From assembly GCA_946891915.1 (NCBI GenBank), contig CAMPNN010000049.1:1-5311 (forward strand): a DNA stretch of 5,311 nt. The letters are read 5' to 3'. This stretch comes from an uncultured Bifidobacteriaceae bacterium (lineage in GTDB: Bacteria; Actinomycetota; Actinomycetes; Actinomycetales; Bifidobacteriaceae). A program made the position numbers and the translations under genes. The notes under the pieces were generated by a model that was not told the origin of the DNA, ran no database searches, and worked only from the letters and a program-made list of their open reading frames with translations. Each line of letters begins with the position of its first letter. Positions within the stretch are counted from its first letter, which is position 1. Positions 1-4,845 of this stretch are shown here, piece by piece.

Positions 1-13
1 ATAAAATTGCGGC

Positions 14-42
14 TTGTATTAAGTTGAATATGATGTTATAAC
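14..42 (+). promoter_or_regulatory. Putative sigma70-type promoter of the repressor-yigZ-LRV operon
   Basis: TTGTAT at 14-19 (3 of 6 matches to the -35 consensus) is followed, after exactly 17 nt, by TATAAC at 37-42 (5 of 6 matches to the -10 consensus). Transcription would begin near position 49, about 30 nt before the first start codon. The -10 box overlaps the inverted repeat at 39-55, which fits repression by a bound protein. The -35 match is weak, and the call rests mainly on the -10 box and the spacing. Confidence 0.5.
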
Positions 43-55
43 CTTGTAAAGGTTA
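39..55. promoter_or_regulatory. Inverted repeat overlapping the -10 box; candidate operator
   Basis: The sequence TAACCTT-GTA-AAGGTTA is a perfect 7-bp inverted repeat with a 3-nt centre. It covers the right half of the -10 box and the likely transcription start. Proteins of the CsoR/RcnR/FrmR family commonly repress their own transcription from such sites, and the first gene of this operon encodes one, so autoregulation is the simplest inference. The site lacks the long G/C tract of classical CsoR operators. It could instead bind an unrelated regulator. Confidence 0.45.
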
Positions 56-70
56 GGATATTTGCAAAAC

Positions 71-74
71 GGAG
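71..74 (+). promoter_or_regulatory. Ribosome binding site that fixes the start of the first gene
   Basis: GGAG lies 5 nt upstream of the ATG at 80. The reading frame is also open from a TTG at 62, but that codon has no purine-rich site before it, and GGAG would fall inside the coding sequence. The ATG at 80 is therefore preferred. Confidence 0.7.
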
Positions 75-79
75 CAACA

Positions 80-373
80 ATGCAAGATTATGATATTGAT
101 AAGAAAAAATTGTTAGTGAGAATCCACAGAATTCAAGGTCAGCTCACTGCTATCAATACTATGATTGAGAAAGATGCTGAATGTGATGATGTCCTTATGC
201 AACTTTCTGCTGTAACTGCAGCATTGCACTCTTTAGCTGTACTGGTAGCTAGTGAGCACGTTAATAAAAAAATACATGGTGTTGCACAAGCTACAACTGG
301 TGACGATGTAGATGCAGCAGTAAACGATGTTTGCAATATTATCAATCGTTTATTGCGTTACGAGAAGGCTTAA
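80..373 (+). CDS. CsoR/RcnR/FrmR-family (DUF156) sensor-repressor
   Basis: This 97-residue protein matches the all-helical metal- or small-molecule-sensing repressor family (about 85-100 residues), which usually acts as a tetramer and leaves DNA when its effector binds. The family core is clear: RIHRIQGQL at 14-22, C35 in the ECDDVL segment, then LSAVTAALHSLA and H60. These are the first Cys and the His of the family's ligand set. Position 64, Cys in copper sensors, His in RcnR and Glu in FrmR, is Lys here (SEHVNKK), so a CsoR-type Cu(I) site is incomplete. A second cysteine, C85, sits in the C-terminal helix. Residue 2 is Gln, not the Pro that FrmR uses for formaldehyde. Start: ATG preceded by GGAG. 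It is the first gene of a tight operon, 6 bp before the yigZ-like gene, behind a promoter with an inverted repeat. No transporter or metal-handling gene is adjacent in view, so the effector cannot be named. Confidence 0.85.
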   Translation: MQDYDIDKKKLLVRIHRIQGQLTAINTMIEKDAECDDVLMQLSAVTAALHSLAVLVASEHVNKKIHGVAQATTGDDVDAAVNDVCNIINRLLRYEKA

Positions 374-379
374 TATCAC

Positions 380-1048
380 GTGCCTGACACGCATAATACC
401 TTGCGCACTGTGCTTGATAAGTCATGCGCACCTGCACATAGCTCGTTCGTTGAGAAAAAGTCTGAATTTATTGGTGATATTTGTAATGTGACAACGCTTG
501 ACGATGCTGTTTCTTTTGTGCAATCTATACGTTTACAGCATCCAAAAGCGCGTCATGTGGCATATGCTGCAGTTTGCGGAGCGTCAGTTGCGCGGTTATG
601 TGAGCGCATGAGTGACGATGGGGAACCGTCTGGAACTGCCGGGAAGCCTATACTAGATGTTTTAAGAGCTGCAAATTTAACTGATTGCGTAATAACTGTG
701 ACGCGCTATTTTGGTGGGATTTTGCTAGGTTCAGGCGGTTTGACTCGCGCTTATTCTCGTGCTGCAAGTATGGCATTGGAATCGGCAAAAATAGCGGATA
801 TTATTTCTTGCACTAAATTCATCTGCACATTGCAATATGCGCAATTACGAATGTTGCAACATATTGTAAATAAAGTGGAAGGAATAATTGACAACGAATC
901 TTACGGAGCGCAAATTTGCGTTACTGCCGCAATACCAACTTCAAAATCGGAAGAATTTTTACGAATTGTACAAAACTCTTTTTCCGGAACTATAGTGCCC
1001 AAAGCGGATGGTACTCTAAGTAATAAGCTAATCAGCACTAAGCATTAA
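380..1048 (+). CDS. YigZ/IMPACT-family protein (UPF0029 + DUF1949)
   Basis: The 222-residue product matches the bacterial YigZ family in length and motifs. The N-terminal IMPACT/UPF0029 domain spans roughly residues 20-130. It carries KKSEFIG (26-32), HPKARHVAYA (54-63), SDDGEPSGTAGKP (78-90) and the hallmark TRYFGGILLGSGGLTRAYS (108-126). The remainder (about 140-215) fits the smaller ferredoxin-like DUF1949 domain. The molecular role of bacterial YigZ is not established; eukaryotic IMPACT regulates the Gcn2 stress kinase, but that role should not be transferred. It is probably cytosolic, as no signal peptide or membrane segment is visible. The start is GTG, 6 bp after the preceding stop. 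The purine-rich GAGAAGG at 362-368 lies within the end of the upstream gene, so translation may be coupled. The gene is intact. Confidence 0.9.
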   Translation: MPDTHNTLRTVLDKSCAPAHSSFVEKKSEFIGDICNVTTLDDAVSFVQSIRLQHPKARHVAYAAVCGASVARLCERMSDDGEPSGTAGKPILDVLRAANLTDCVITVTRYFGGILLGSGGLTRAYSRAASMALESAKIADIISCTKFICTLQYAQLRMLQHIVNKVEGIIDNESYGAQICVTAAIPTSKSEEFLRIVQNSFSGTIVPKADGTLSNKLISTKH

Positions 1049-1058
1049 AGGTGATTTC

Positions 1059-1694
1059 ATGAGTGATGATAATGAAACAACACAGGATAATAATGATTCG
1101 TCATATGAGCCTTTAACAGCGGTGTATGAACATTTGCGTCATAGCGAAGATTCAGCAGAACTACACGAATTTGCTAGGCGAAAATTGCCGGATCGCGCTG
1201 ATCAAGCAGCATTTTCCAGAGCAACTTCTTTGCTGGAAGCCGTGGCTGGTAACGCACACACTCCGGAAGAAGATCGTATTTATTTAGCTACTTCAATGCC
1301 GTTTCCAAATATATTGGTGAAACTTTCTGAAGATTCTGCAGATAACGTGCGATTGGCTGTAGCAAAAAATAAGGATGCTAAAAATTGGCTAGTTGGAAGG
1401 CTTACAAAAGACTCATGCTCTGCTGTGCGTGATGCGGCATTGTGCAACCCAAAAGCGTCGTGGAAAATGCGTTTGGAAGGTGCGCAGTGCGATGGTGTTG
1501 GTGCAGAAACATTGCAATATTTGGCATCTTTGGGTGTAAACGCGGAGGAAAATGCGCCAGAAGTGTTGGCTACAATGGTGCGTCGCGCTGTGGCATTAAA
1601 TCCCGGTGTGCCGCAAAATGTTTTGGAAGAATTGTGCAACGATAAATCGGAAGATGTTGCATTGGCGGCGCGCAGCCGTTGCTCACGCGAATAG
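1059..1694 (+). CDS. LRV/HEAT-like repeat protein of unknown function
   Basis: This is a 211-residue acidic protein with a low-complexity polar N-terminus (1-15, rich in D, E, N and T). It then carries degenerate alpha-helical repeats of the leucine-rich-repeat-variant type. The repeat signature 'V R x A V A x N P x x x x x x L' recurs: VRLAVAKNKDAKNWLVGRL from 97, VRDAALCNPKASWKMRLEG from 123, VRRAVALNPGVPQNVLEEL from 174, and a partial VALAARSR from 200. A weaker unit begins near 61 (AVAGNAHTPEED). Such solenoids usually bind protein or nucleic acid. The N-terminal Cys cluster of the iron-sulfur LRV protein is absent; the five cysteines (120, 129, 144, 193, 208) are scattered. Start: ATG with AAAGGTG at 1047-1053, overlapping the yigZ-like stop. 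The 10-bp gap makes it the third gene of the operon. The cellular role is unknown. Confidence 0.75.
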   Translation: MSDDNETTQDNNDSSYEPLTAVYEHLRHSEDSAELHEFARRKLPDRADQAAFSRATSLLEAVAGNAHTPEEDRIYLATSMPFPNILVKLSEDSADNVRLAVAKNKDAKNWLVGRLTKDSCSAVRDAALCNPKASWKMRLEGAQCDGVGAETLQYLASLGVNAEENAPEVLATMVRRAVALNPGVPQNVLEELCNDKSEDVALAARSRCSRE

Positions 1695-1807
1695 TTACAT
1701 GTATATTAACTTTTGATAGTTATGTAAGCATATGTCAGCGATGCGTTTGAAGTAAAACTTTAAGCTTATTGCTTGTGTCGAGAGTGATTGCGGATTTTTA
1801 GCGTATT

Positions 1808-1823
1808 TTGTGAAATTTCACAA
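1808..1823. promoter_or_regulatory. Perfect 16-bp palindrome over the malQ -35 box; candidate operator
   Basis: TTGTGAAATTTCACAA is identical to its own reverse complement over 16 bp. Its right arm contains the malQ -35 hexamer TTCACA (1817-1822), a position suited to blocking RNA polymerase. The outer hexamers TTGTGA and TCACAA and the overall length equal the idealised E. coli lac operator; only the central 4 bp differ (AATT instead of GCGC). A LacI-family carbohydrate regulator is a reasonable inference for a maltodextrin gene, although most of that family prefer a central CG. A GntR-type regulator is an alternative. Confidence 0.6.
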
Positions 1824-1845
1824 TGCTTCGATATGACTTGATAAT
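1817..1845 (+). promoter_or_regulatory. malQ promoter
   Basis: TTCACA at 1817-1822 (5 of 6 to the -35 consensus) and GATAAT at 1840-1845 (5 of 6 to the -10 consensus) are separated by exactly 17 nt. Transcription would start at about 1852-1854, at or next to the malQ ATG, which implies a leaderless or nearly leaderless mRNA. A second -10-like hexamer, TAGAAT at 1845-1850, has no matching -35. The 159-bp spacer before malQ otherwise shows only AT-rich sequence and no convincing terminator for the upstream operon. Confidence 0.6.
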
Positions 1846-1853
1846 AGAATACG

Positions 1854-4028
1854 ATGGAAAATATGAACAATACAACAGAAGAAGTGACAGAAATGACGCC
1901 ACTGCATCGTCTCGCTGAATTAATGGGCGTTGGCGTGCGTTTTACTGGTTCCGATAACAAAGAACATGAAATTCAAGATAACGTGTTGGTGTCGGTTTTA
2001 GGTGCACTGGGTGTAGATGCTTCTAACGATGAAGCAATCGAAAAGTCAACACAAAATATTTTAGAGTATCGCCATGGCCGCATTATTGCACCAACTGTTT
2101 TGCACACTGTTGGCACATGCGATGAAGTAACTGTAAATACTGGAATTCTTGAATATCCAACTGCAACGTTGACTTTGGAAAACGGCGAGCAATACAAGGG
2201 TGAATTAGATATTGTTCCGAACGAACACGATATTGCGTATCCGCTAAACGACAAATTTGTGACAACCGCTTTGATTAAAATTCCTGAAGACGTTCCAATG
2301 GGGTATCACACTTTGCGCGTAACAGTGGGCGAGCGCTCCGAAGAGGCTACGCTTATTAGTGCTCCAGAAAGCATTGATACGTTGAATTCCTTAGAAGCAA
2401 ACGGCGAGCAGCTTTGGGGTTGGATGGCTCAGCTTTATTCGATTCGCTCATCAAAGTCTTGGGGCGTTGGTGATTTTGCTGATTTAGCAACCTTGCTCAC
2501 GCAAGCTAAGCAAAAAACCGGCGCCGACTTTGTATTAATTAACCCAATGCACGCAGGCGAGCCAGTAACGCCTCTAACTCCGTCGCCATACTTGCCTGTT
2601 GCGCGCGGAATGGTAAATGTTACTTATATTCGTCCAGAAAGCATCCCTGAATATGCTACTTTGGACGAAAAAACTCGTAAAGAAGTTGACGATCTTCACG
2701 ACCAGGTTGAGCCACTTAACAACGATGCGCAAATAATCGACCGCGACTCAATGTGGCAAGTAAAAATGCACGCATTGTGGATAATCTTCAAGGCTGGTAT
2801 GACGCAAGATCGCGCTCGCGTATTCGAAACGTTTAAGCAAGAAATGGGCGATCGCCTTGAATCATACGCAACTTGGTGCTTGTGCTACGACAAGTGGGGT
2901 GCGCCAAAGGGTGACGATTGCTGGGAGCGTACGCTTACTAAAGATTCGGATCAGGTGCGCGAGCTGGCAGAGCGTTTCCCGGATACGCTTGAGTTTTATC
3001 GCTGGCTTGAGTGGGTTGCATTCACTCAGTTGCATGATGCTCAGGTTGCTGCACGTGAAGCTGGCATGAAGATTGGAATTATGTCCGATATGGCTGTTGG
3101 TGTGCATCCTGCCGGTTCTGAAGTTTGGTGGAATCCTGAGCGTTTTGCCAACGGAGCAACTGTTGGTGCGCCTCCTGATTACTTCAATCAGCAGGGTCAG
3201 GATTGGTCGCAGCCTCCACTGCATCCGTTTGAGCTTGAGCGCACAGGTTTCCGCACATACCGAGACATGGTTCACGGCATGTTTGCTTCTGCCGGTGCAG
3301 TGCGAATTGATCACATTCTTGGACTTTTCCGTTTGTGGTGGATTCCGGAAGGTGCAGCTCCAAGTGGTGGCGCTTACGTTTACTACGATGCTGATATTAT
3401 GCTCGGAATTTTGGCTATTGAGGCCACTCGTGCTCATGGTGTAGTTGTTGGCGAAGATTTGGGTGTTCTACCGGCAAATGCTTTGGATGTGTTGCGCAAG
3501 AAGGCTGTGCTTGGTTGCACGGTTGAATGGTTTGAGGTGCAAGATGGTGAATTCCGCACTCCAGATAAGTGGCGTGAAATGACGCTTGCTTCTGTGAATA
3601 CGCACGATTTGCCGCCTGCTGCCGGCTATTTGCGCTACGAGCATGTGAATATTCGCGAGCGTTTGCACTTGCTTACAGGATCTGTGGAAGAATTCCGTGC
3701 AGGAGCGGAATCTGAGCATCGCGCCATGATGCGCATGCTGGTTAAGGGTGGATACTTAGATGCGCGGTTGCTTGAGGATGAAGAGTCTCATACTCAGGAA
3801 ATTGTTGAAGCTTTGTACCGCGCTTTGAAGGTTGCTCCTTCTCGCTTGTTAGCTGCTTCTTTGGTGGATGCTGTTGGCGAGTATCGTGCGCAAAATCAGC
3901 CTGGTACTAACGATGAGTATCCAAACTGGCGTATTCCGTTGGCTGATGCCGATGGCAATGCTGTTTCGTTGGATAATATGTTTGATTTGCCTCGCGTTCA
4001 ATCGCTGGCTGCGATTATGAATGCCTAA
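1854..4028 (+). CDS. malQ: 4-alpha-glucanotransferase (amylomaltase), GH77
   Basis: The 724-residue enzyme transfers alpha-1,4-glucan segments between maltodextrins, releasing glucose and lengthening chains for phosphorylase. It acts in the cytosol in maltose/glycogen use. Length suits the long actinobacterial and E. coli type with an N-terminal extension domain (about 18-175) before the GH77 barrel. Conserved signs are SWGVGDFADL (202-211), IGIMSDMAVGV (407-417), VRIDHILGL with nucleophile D486, GEDLG with acid/base E534, NTHDLPP with D585, and PGTNDEYPNWR (683-693). All three catalytic acids are present. The ATG at 1854 has no Shine-Dalgarno but sits at the predicted transcript start. ATG at 1863 and 1893 are alternatives; the last has a weak AGAAGAAG 8 nt upstream and removes 13 poorly conserved-looking residues. 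Regulation is probably through the palindrome at 1808-1823. Codon use appears to shift about halfway (Gln CAA to CAG). Confidence 0.95.
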   Translation: MENMNNTTEEVTEMTPLHRLAELMGVGVRFTGSDNKEHEIQDNVLVSVLGALGVDASNDEAIEKSTQNILEYRHGRIIAPTVLHTVGTCDEVTVNTGILEYPTATLTLENGEQYKGELDIVPNEHDIAYPLNDKFVTTALIKIPEDVPMGYHTLRVTVGERSEEATLISAPESIDTLNSLEANGEQLWGWMAQLYSIRSSKSWGVGDFADLATLLTQAKQKTGADFVLINPMHAGEPVTPLTPSPYLPVARGMVNVTYIRPESIPEYATLDEKTRKEVDDLHDQVEPLNNDAQIIDRDSMWQVKMHALWIIFKAGMTQDRARVFETFKQEMGDRLESYATWCLCYDKWGAPKGDDCWERTLTKDSDQVRELAERFPDTLEFYRWLEWVAFTQLHDAQVAAREAGMKIGIMSDMAVGVHPAGSEVWWNPERFANGATVGAPPDYFNQQGQDWSQPPLHPFELERTGFRTYRDMVHGMFASAGAVRIDHILGLFRLWWIPEGAAPSGGAYVYYDADIMLGILAIEATRAHGVVVGEDLGVLPANALDVLRKKAVLGCTVEWFEVQDGEFRTPDKWREMTLASVNTHDLPPAAGYLRYEHVNIRERLHLLTGSVEEFRAGAESEHRAMMRMLVKGGYLDARLLEDEESHTQEIVEALYRALKVAPSRLLAASLVDAVGEYRAQNQPGTNDEYPNWRIPLADADGNAVSLDNMFDLPRVQSLAAIMNA

Positions 4029-4035
4029 CGACTTG

Positions 4036-4166
4036 TTTTGCTACTAAAAGTAAGTTGCTAAAAGTAAGTTGCTAAAAGTAAGTTAATCGGAATAAATTAC
4101 TAGAAATAAATTATAAAAGTAAATCTCGTATAAATTTCCGGTTTTATCTTTCAAAAAGTAGCAAAA
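4036..4166. repeat. 10-bp inverted repeat bracketing the tandem-repeat region
   Basis: TTTTGCTACT at 4036-4045 is the exact reverse complement of AGTAGCAAAA at 4157-4166. Together they enclose the 14-bp repeats and an AT-rich stretch containing no gene and no GC-rich terminator hairpin. The pair might be a remnant of a small element or a weak long-range RNA stem, but in such AT-rich sequence chance is possible. Confidence 0.4.
4044..4084. repeat. 14-bp tandem repeat, three copies
   Basis: The unit CTAAAAGTAAGTTG is repeated head to tail at 4044-4057 and 4058-4071, and 13 of its 14 bases again at 4072-4084, with no mismatch. Diverged relatives follow: CTAGAAATAAATT at 4100-4112 and TAAAAGTAA at 4114-4122. 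The array begins 16 bp after the malQ stop. There are no unique spacers, so it is not a CRISPR. It is probably a slippage-generated minisatellite, and any function is unknown. Confidence 0.9.
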
Positions 4167-4187
4167 TTCGTCTCAGGCATATATAAC
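4159..4187 (+). promoter_or_regulatory. Alternative upstream promoter for rplM-rpsI
   Basis: TATAAC at 4182-4187 is a good -10 box (5 of 6). The hexamer 17 nt upstream, TAGCAA at 4159-4164, is a poor -35 (3 of 6). If used, it would start RNA near 4194, so that the stem-loop at 4196-4232 becomes the very 5' end of the rplM leader. Confidence 0.35.
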
Positions 4188-4195
4188 AATAGACG

Positions 4196-4232
4196 TTTGC
4201 AAGTAGTCGCCACTTGGCGATATACTTGCAGA
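4196..4232 (+). other. Strong stem-loop / DNA dyad upstream of rplM
   Basis: TGCAAGTA (4198-4205) pairs with TACTTGCA (4223-4230), and inside it TCGCC (4207-4211) pairs with GGCGA (4216-4220) around the loop ACTT. Only G4206 and T4221-A4222 are unpaired. Two more pairs at the base (T4196-A4232 and a wobble T4197-G4231) extend the stem, giving 15 pairs in all. No T-run follows, so it is not a standard intrinsic terminator of malQ. It is either a structured 5' element of the rplM mRNA, possibly a protein-binding site, or an operator over the promoter at 4197-4226. Confidence 0.65.
4197..4226 (+). promoter_or_regulatory. Candidate promoter of rplM-rpsI
   Basis: TTGCAA at 4197-4202 (4 of 6) and TATACT at 4221-4226 (5 of 6) are 18 nt apart and predict a start near 4233, the first base of the long-range leader helix. 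Both hexamers lie within the dyad at 4196-4232. If this promoter is real, the dyad would act as DNA, not RNA. It scores better than the promoter-like boxes at 4159-4187, but the two cannot be separated by eye. Confidence 0.4.
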
Positions 4233-4378
4233 TTGTTGTGTTTCCCTAAGGGGTCCTTCAAAGCGCTTTTCCCACTCGCCATCGAGGACTTTCAGGGAGC
4301 CCACGGATTATGAGTAACGTGTTTTCTATAAACCAAGAAAATGCAATGCTCGAAACACAATAGAGAAAAGGTACGATT
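4233..4378 (+). promoter_or_regulatory. Structured rplM leader with alternative pairings
   Basis: TTGTGTTTC (4236-4244) is perfectly complementary to GAAACACAA (4352-4360). G4235, T4234 and T4233 extend it with T4361, A4362 and G4363 (two wobbles), giving 12 pairs that end just before the rplM Shine-Dalgarno (AAAAGG, 4366-4371). The same 3' strand can instead pair with GTGTTT at 4319-4324, so the two states exclude each other. Inside, GTCCT (4253-4257) pairs with AGGAC (4285-4289). TCCCT (4243-4247) can pair with AGGGA (4294-4298), part of the small ORF's ribosome site. Ribosomal protein operons are often controlled by such leaders through feedback by one encoded protein, here L13 or S9. I do not recognise this structure as a named Rfam family, and the function is inferred. 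Confidence 0.5.
4310..4363 (+). CDS. Candidate 17-residue leader peptide upstream of rplM
   Basis: An ATG at 4310 opens a short frame encoding MSNVFSINQENAMLETQ and ending in TAG at 4361-4363, 15 nt before the rplM start. AGGGAG at 4294-4299 lies 10 nt upstream, a credible but slightly distant Shine-Dalgarno, and part of it can be masked by TCCCT at 4243-4247. The last three codons and the stop form the 3' strand of the long-range leader helix, so a translating ribosome would open that helix next to the rplM ribosome site. The frame is the same as that of rplM (69 nt apart). No amino-acid bias suggests a particular attenuation signal. A frame this short can arise by chance. Confidence 0.4.
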   Translation: MSNVFSINQENAMLETQ

Positions 4379-4828
4379 GTGAAGACTTTCACACCGAAAC
4401 CAGCAGATTTAACTCATGACTGGTACATTATCGATGCCACTGATGTGGTACTTGGTCGTTTGGCCTCTCAGGTAGCAATCTTGCTGCGTGGTAAGAATAA
4501 GCCAACGTTTGCTCCTCATGCTGATTCTGGCAATCACGTTATTATCATTAACGCTGAAAAGATTGCTTTGACTGGCAACAAGTTGAGCAAGGAACTGTAT
4601 TCCCACTCTGGTCGTCCAGGTGGCCTTCGTCGTGATAGCTATGCAGAGCTTTTGGAGAAGAATCCAAAGCGCATTATCATGGCTGCCGTCAAGGGTATGC
4701 TTCCAAAGAATCGTCTTGCTAAGGTGCAGCTTGACCGCCTTCGTGTATTCACTGGCGCTGAGCATCCGCACACTTCGCAGAAGCCACAGGTCTTCGAGAT
4801 CGCTCAGGTCTCTCAGCAGGCTAAGTGA
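4379..4828 (+). CDS. rplM: 50S ribosomal protein L13
   Basis: The 149-residue protein is a full-length L13, an early-assembling large-subunit protein that binds 23S rRNA. Family motifs are in order: DWYIIDA (14-20), LGRLAS (25-30), [13 protein letters not shown] (37-49), and the L13 signature region [18 protein letters not shown] (104-121). The start is GTG with AAAAGG 7 nt upstream. MKTFTPKP matches the usual actinobacterial opening and supports this start. A 6-bp RNA hairpin, TGTGAA-GACT-TTCACA at 4378-4393, contains the start codon and might restrain initiation. The S9 gene follows after 17 bp, the nearly universal L13-S9 pairing. Codons are richer in favoured C- and G-ending forms than in the upstream genes, as expected for high expression. 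Confidence 0.97.
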   Translation: MKTFTPKPADLTHDWYIIDATDVVLGRLASQVAILLRGKNKPTFAPHADSGNHVIIINAEKIALTGNKLSKELYSHSGRPGGLRRDSYAELLEKNPKRIIMAAVKGMLPKNRLAKVQLDRLRVFTGAEHPHTSQKPQVFEIAQVSQQAK

Positions 4829-4845
4829 GATCAAGGAGAATAGAT

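Noticed and set aside
62..79. TTG at 62 as the start of the first gene, giving 103 residues
   Set aside because: There is no ribosome site before it, and GGAG at 71-74 is ideally placed for the ATG at 80. The family core also begins shortly after that ATG.
1280..1639. 119-codon open frame on the - strand
   Set aside because: It is antisense to the LRV-like gene, which shows clear repeat structure in its own frame. It has no independent support.
1695..1727. Inverted repeat TTACAT ... ATGTAA after the LRV-like gene as a terminator
   Set aside because: Only 6 AT-rich pairs with a 21-nt loop and no T-run. Too weak to support termination.
2862..3437. 191-codon open frame on the - strand
   Set aside because: It lies wholly opposite the GH77 catalytic region, its translation resembles no domain I know, and no ribosome site or promoter accompanies it. 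It is a shadow of malQ.
4044..4084. CRISPR array
   Set aside because: The repeats are 14 bp and directly abutting, with no spacers and no cas genes nearby.
4130..4147. ATAAA ... TTTAT around CCGG as the malQ terminator
   Set aside because: The stem is short and AT-only, and what follows is not a T-tract. No convincing terminator was found between malQ and rplM.
4378..4393. CRP/GlxR-type site TGTGA-N6-TCACA
   Set aside because: The spacing matches the consensus, but it lies over the start codon of rplM, encodes conserved residues, and sits downstream of all plausible promoters. A start-codon RNA hairpin or coincidence is likelier.
4409..4834. 141-codon open frame on the - strand opposite rplM
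   Set aside because: rplM is unmistakable on the + strand. The antisense translation has no recognisable features.
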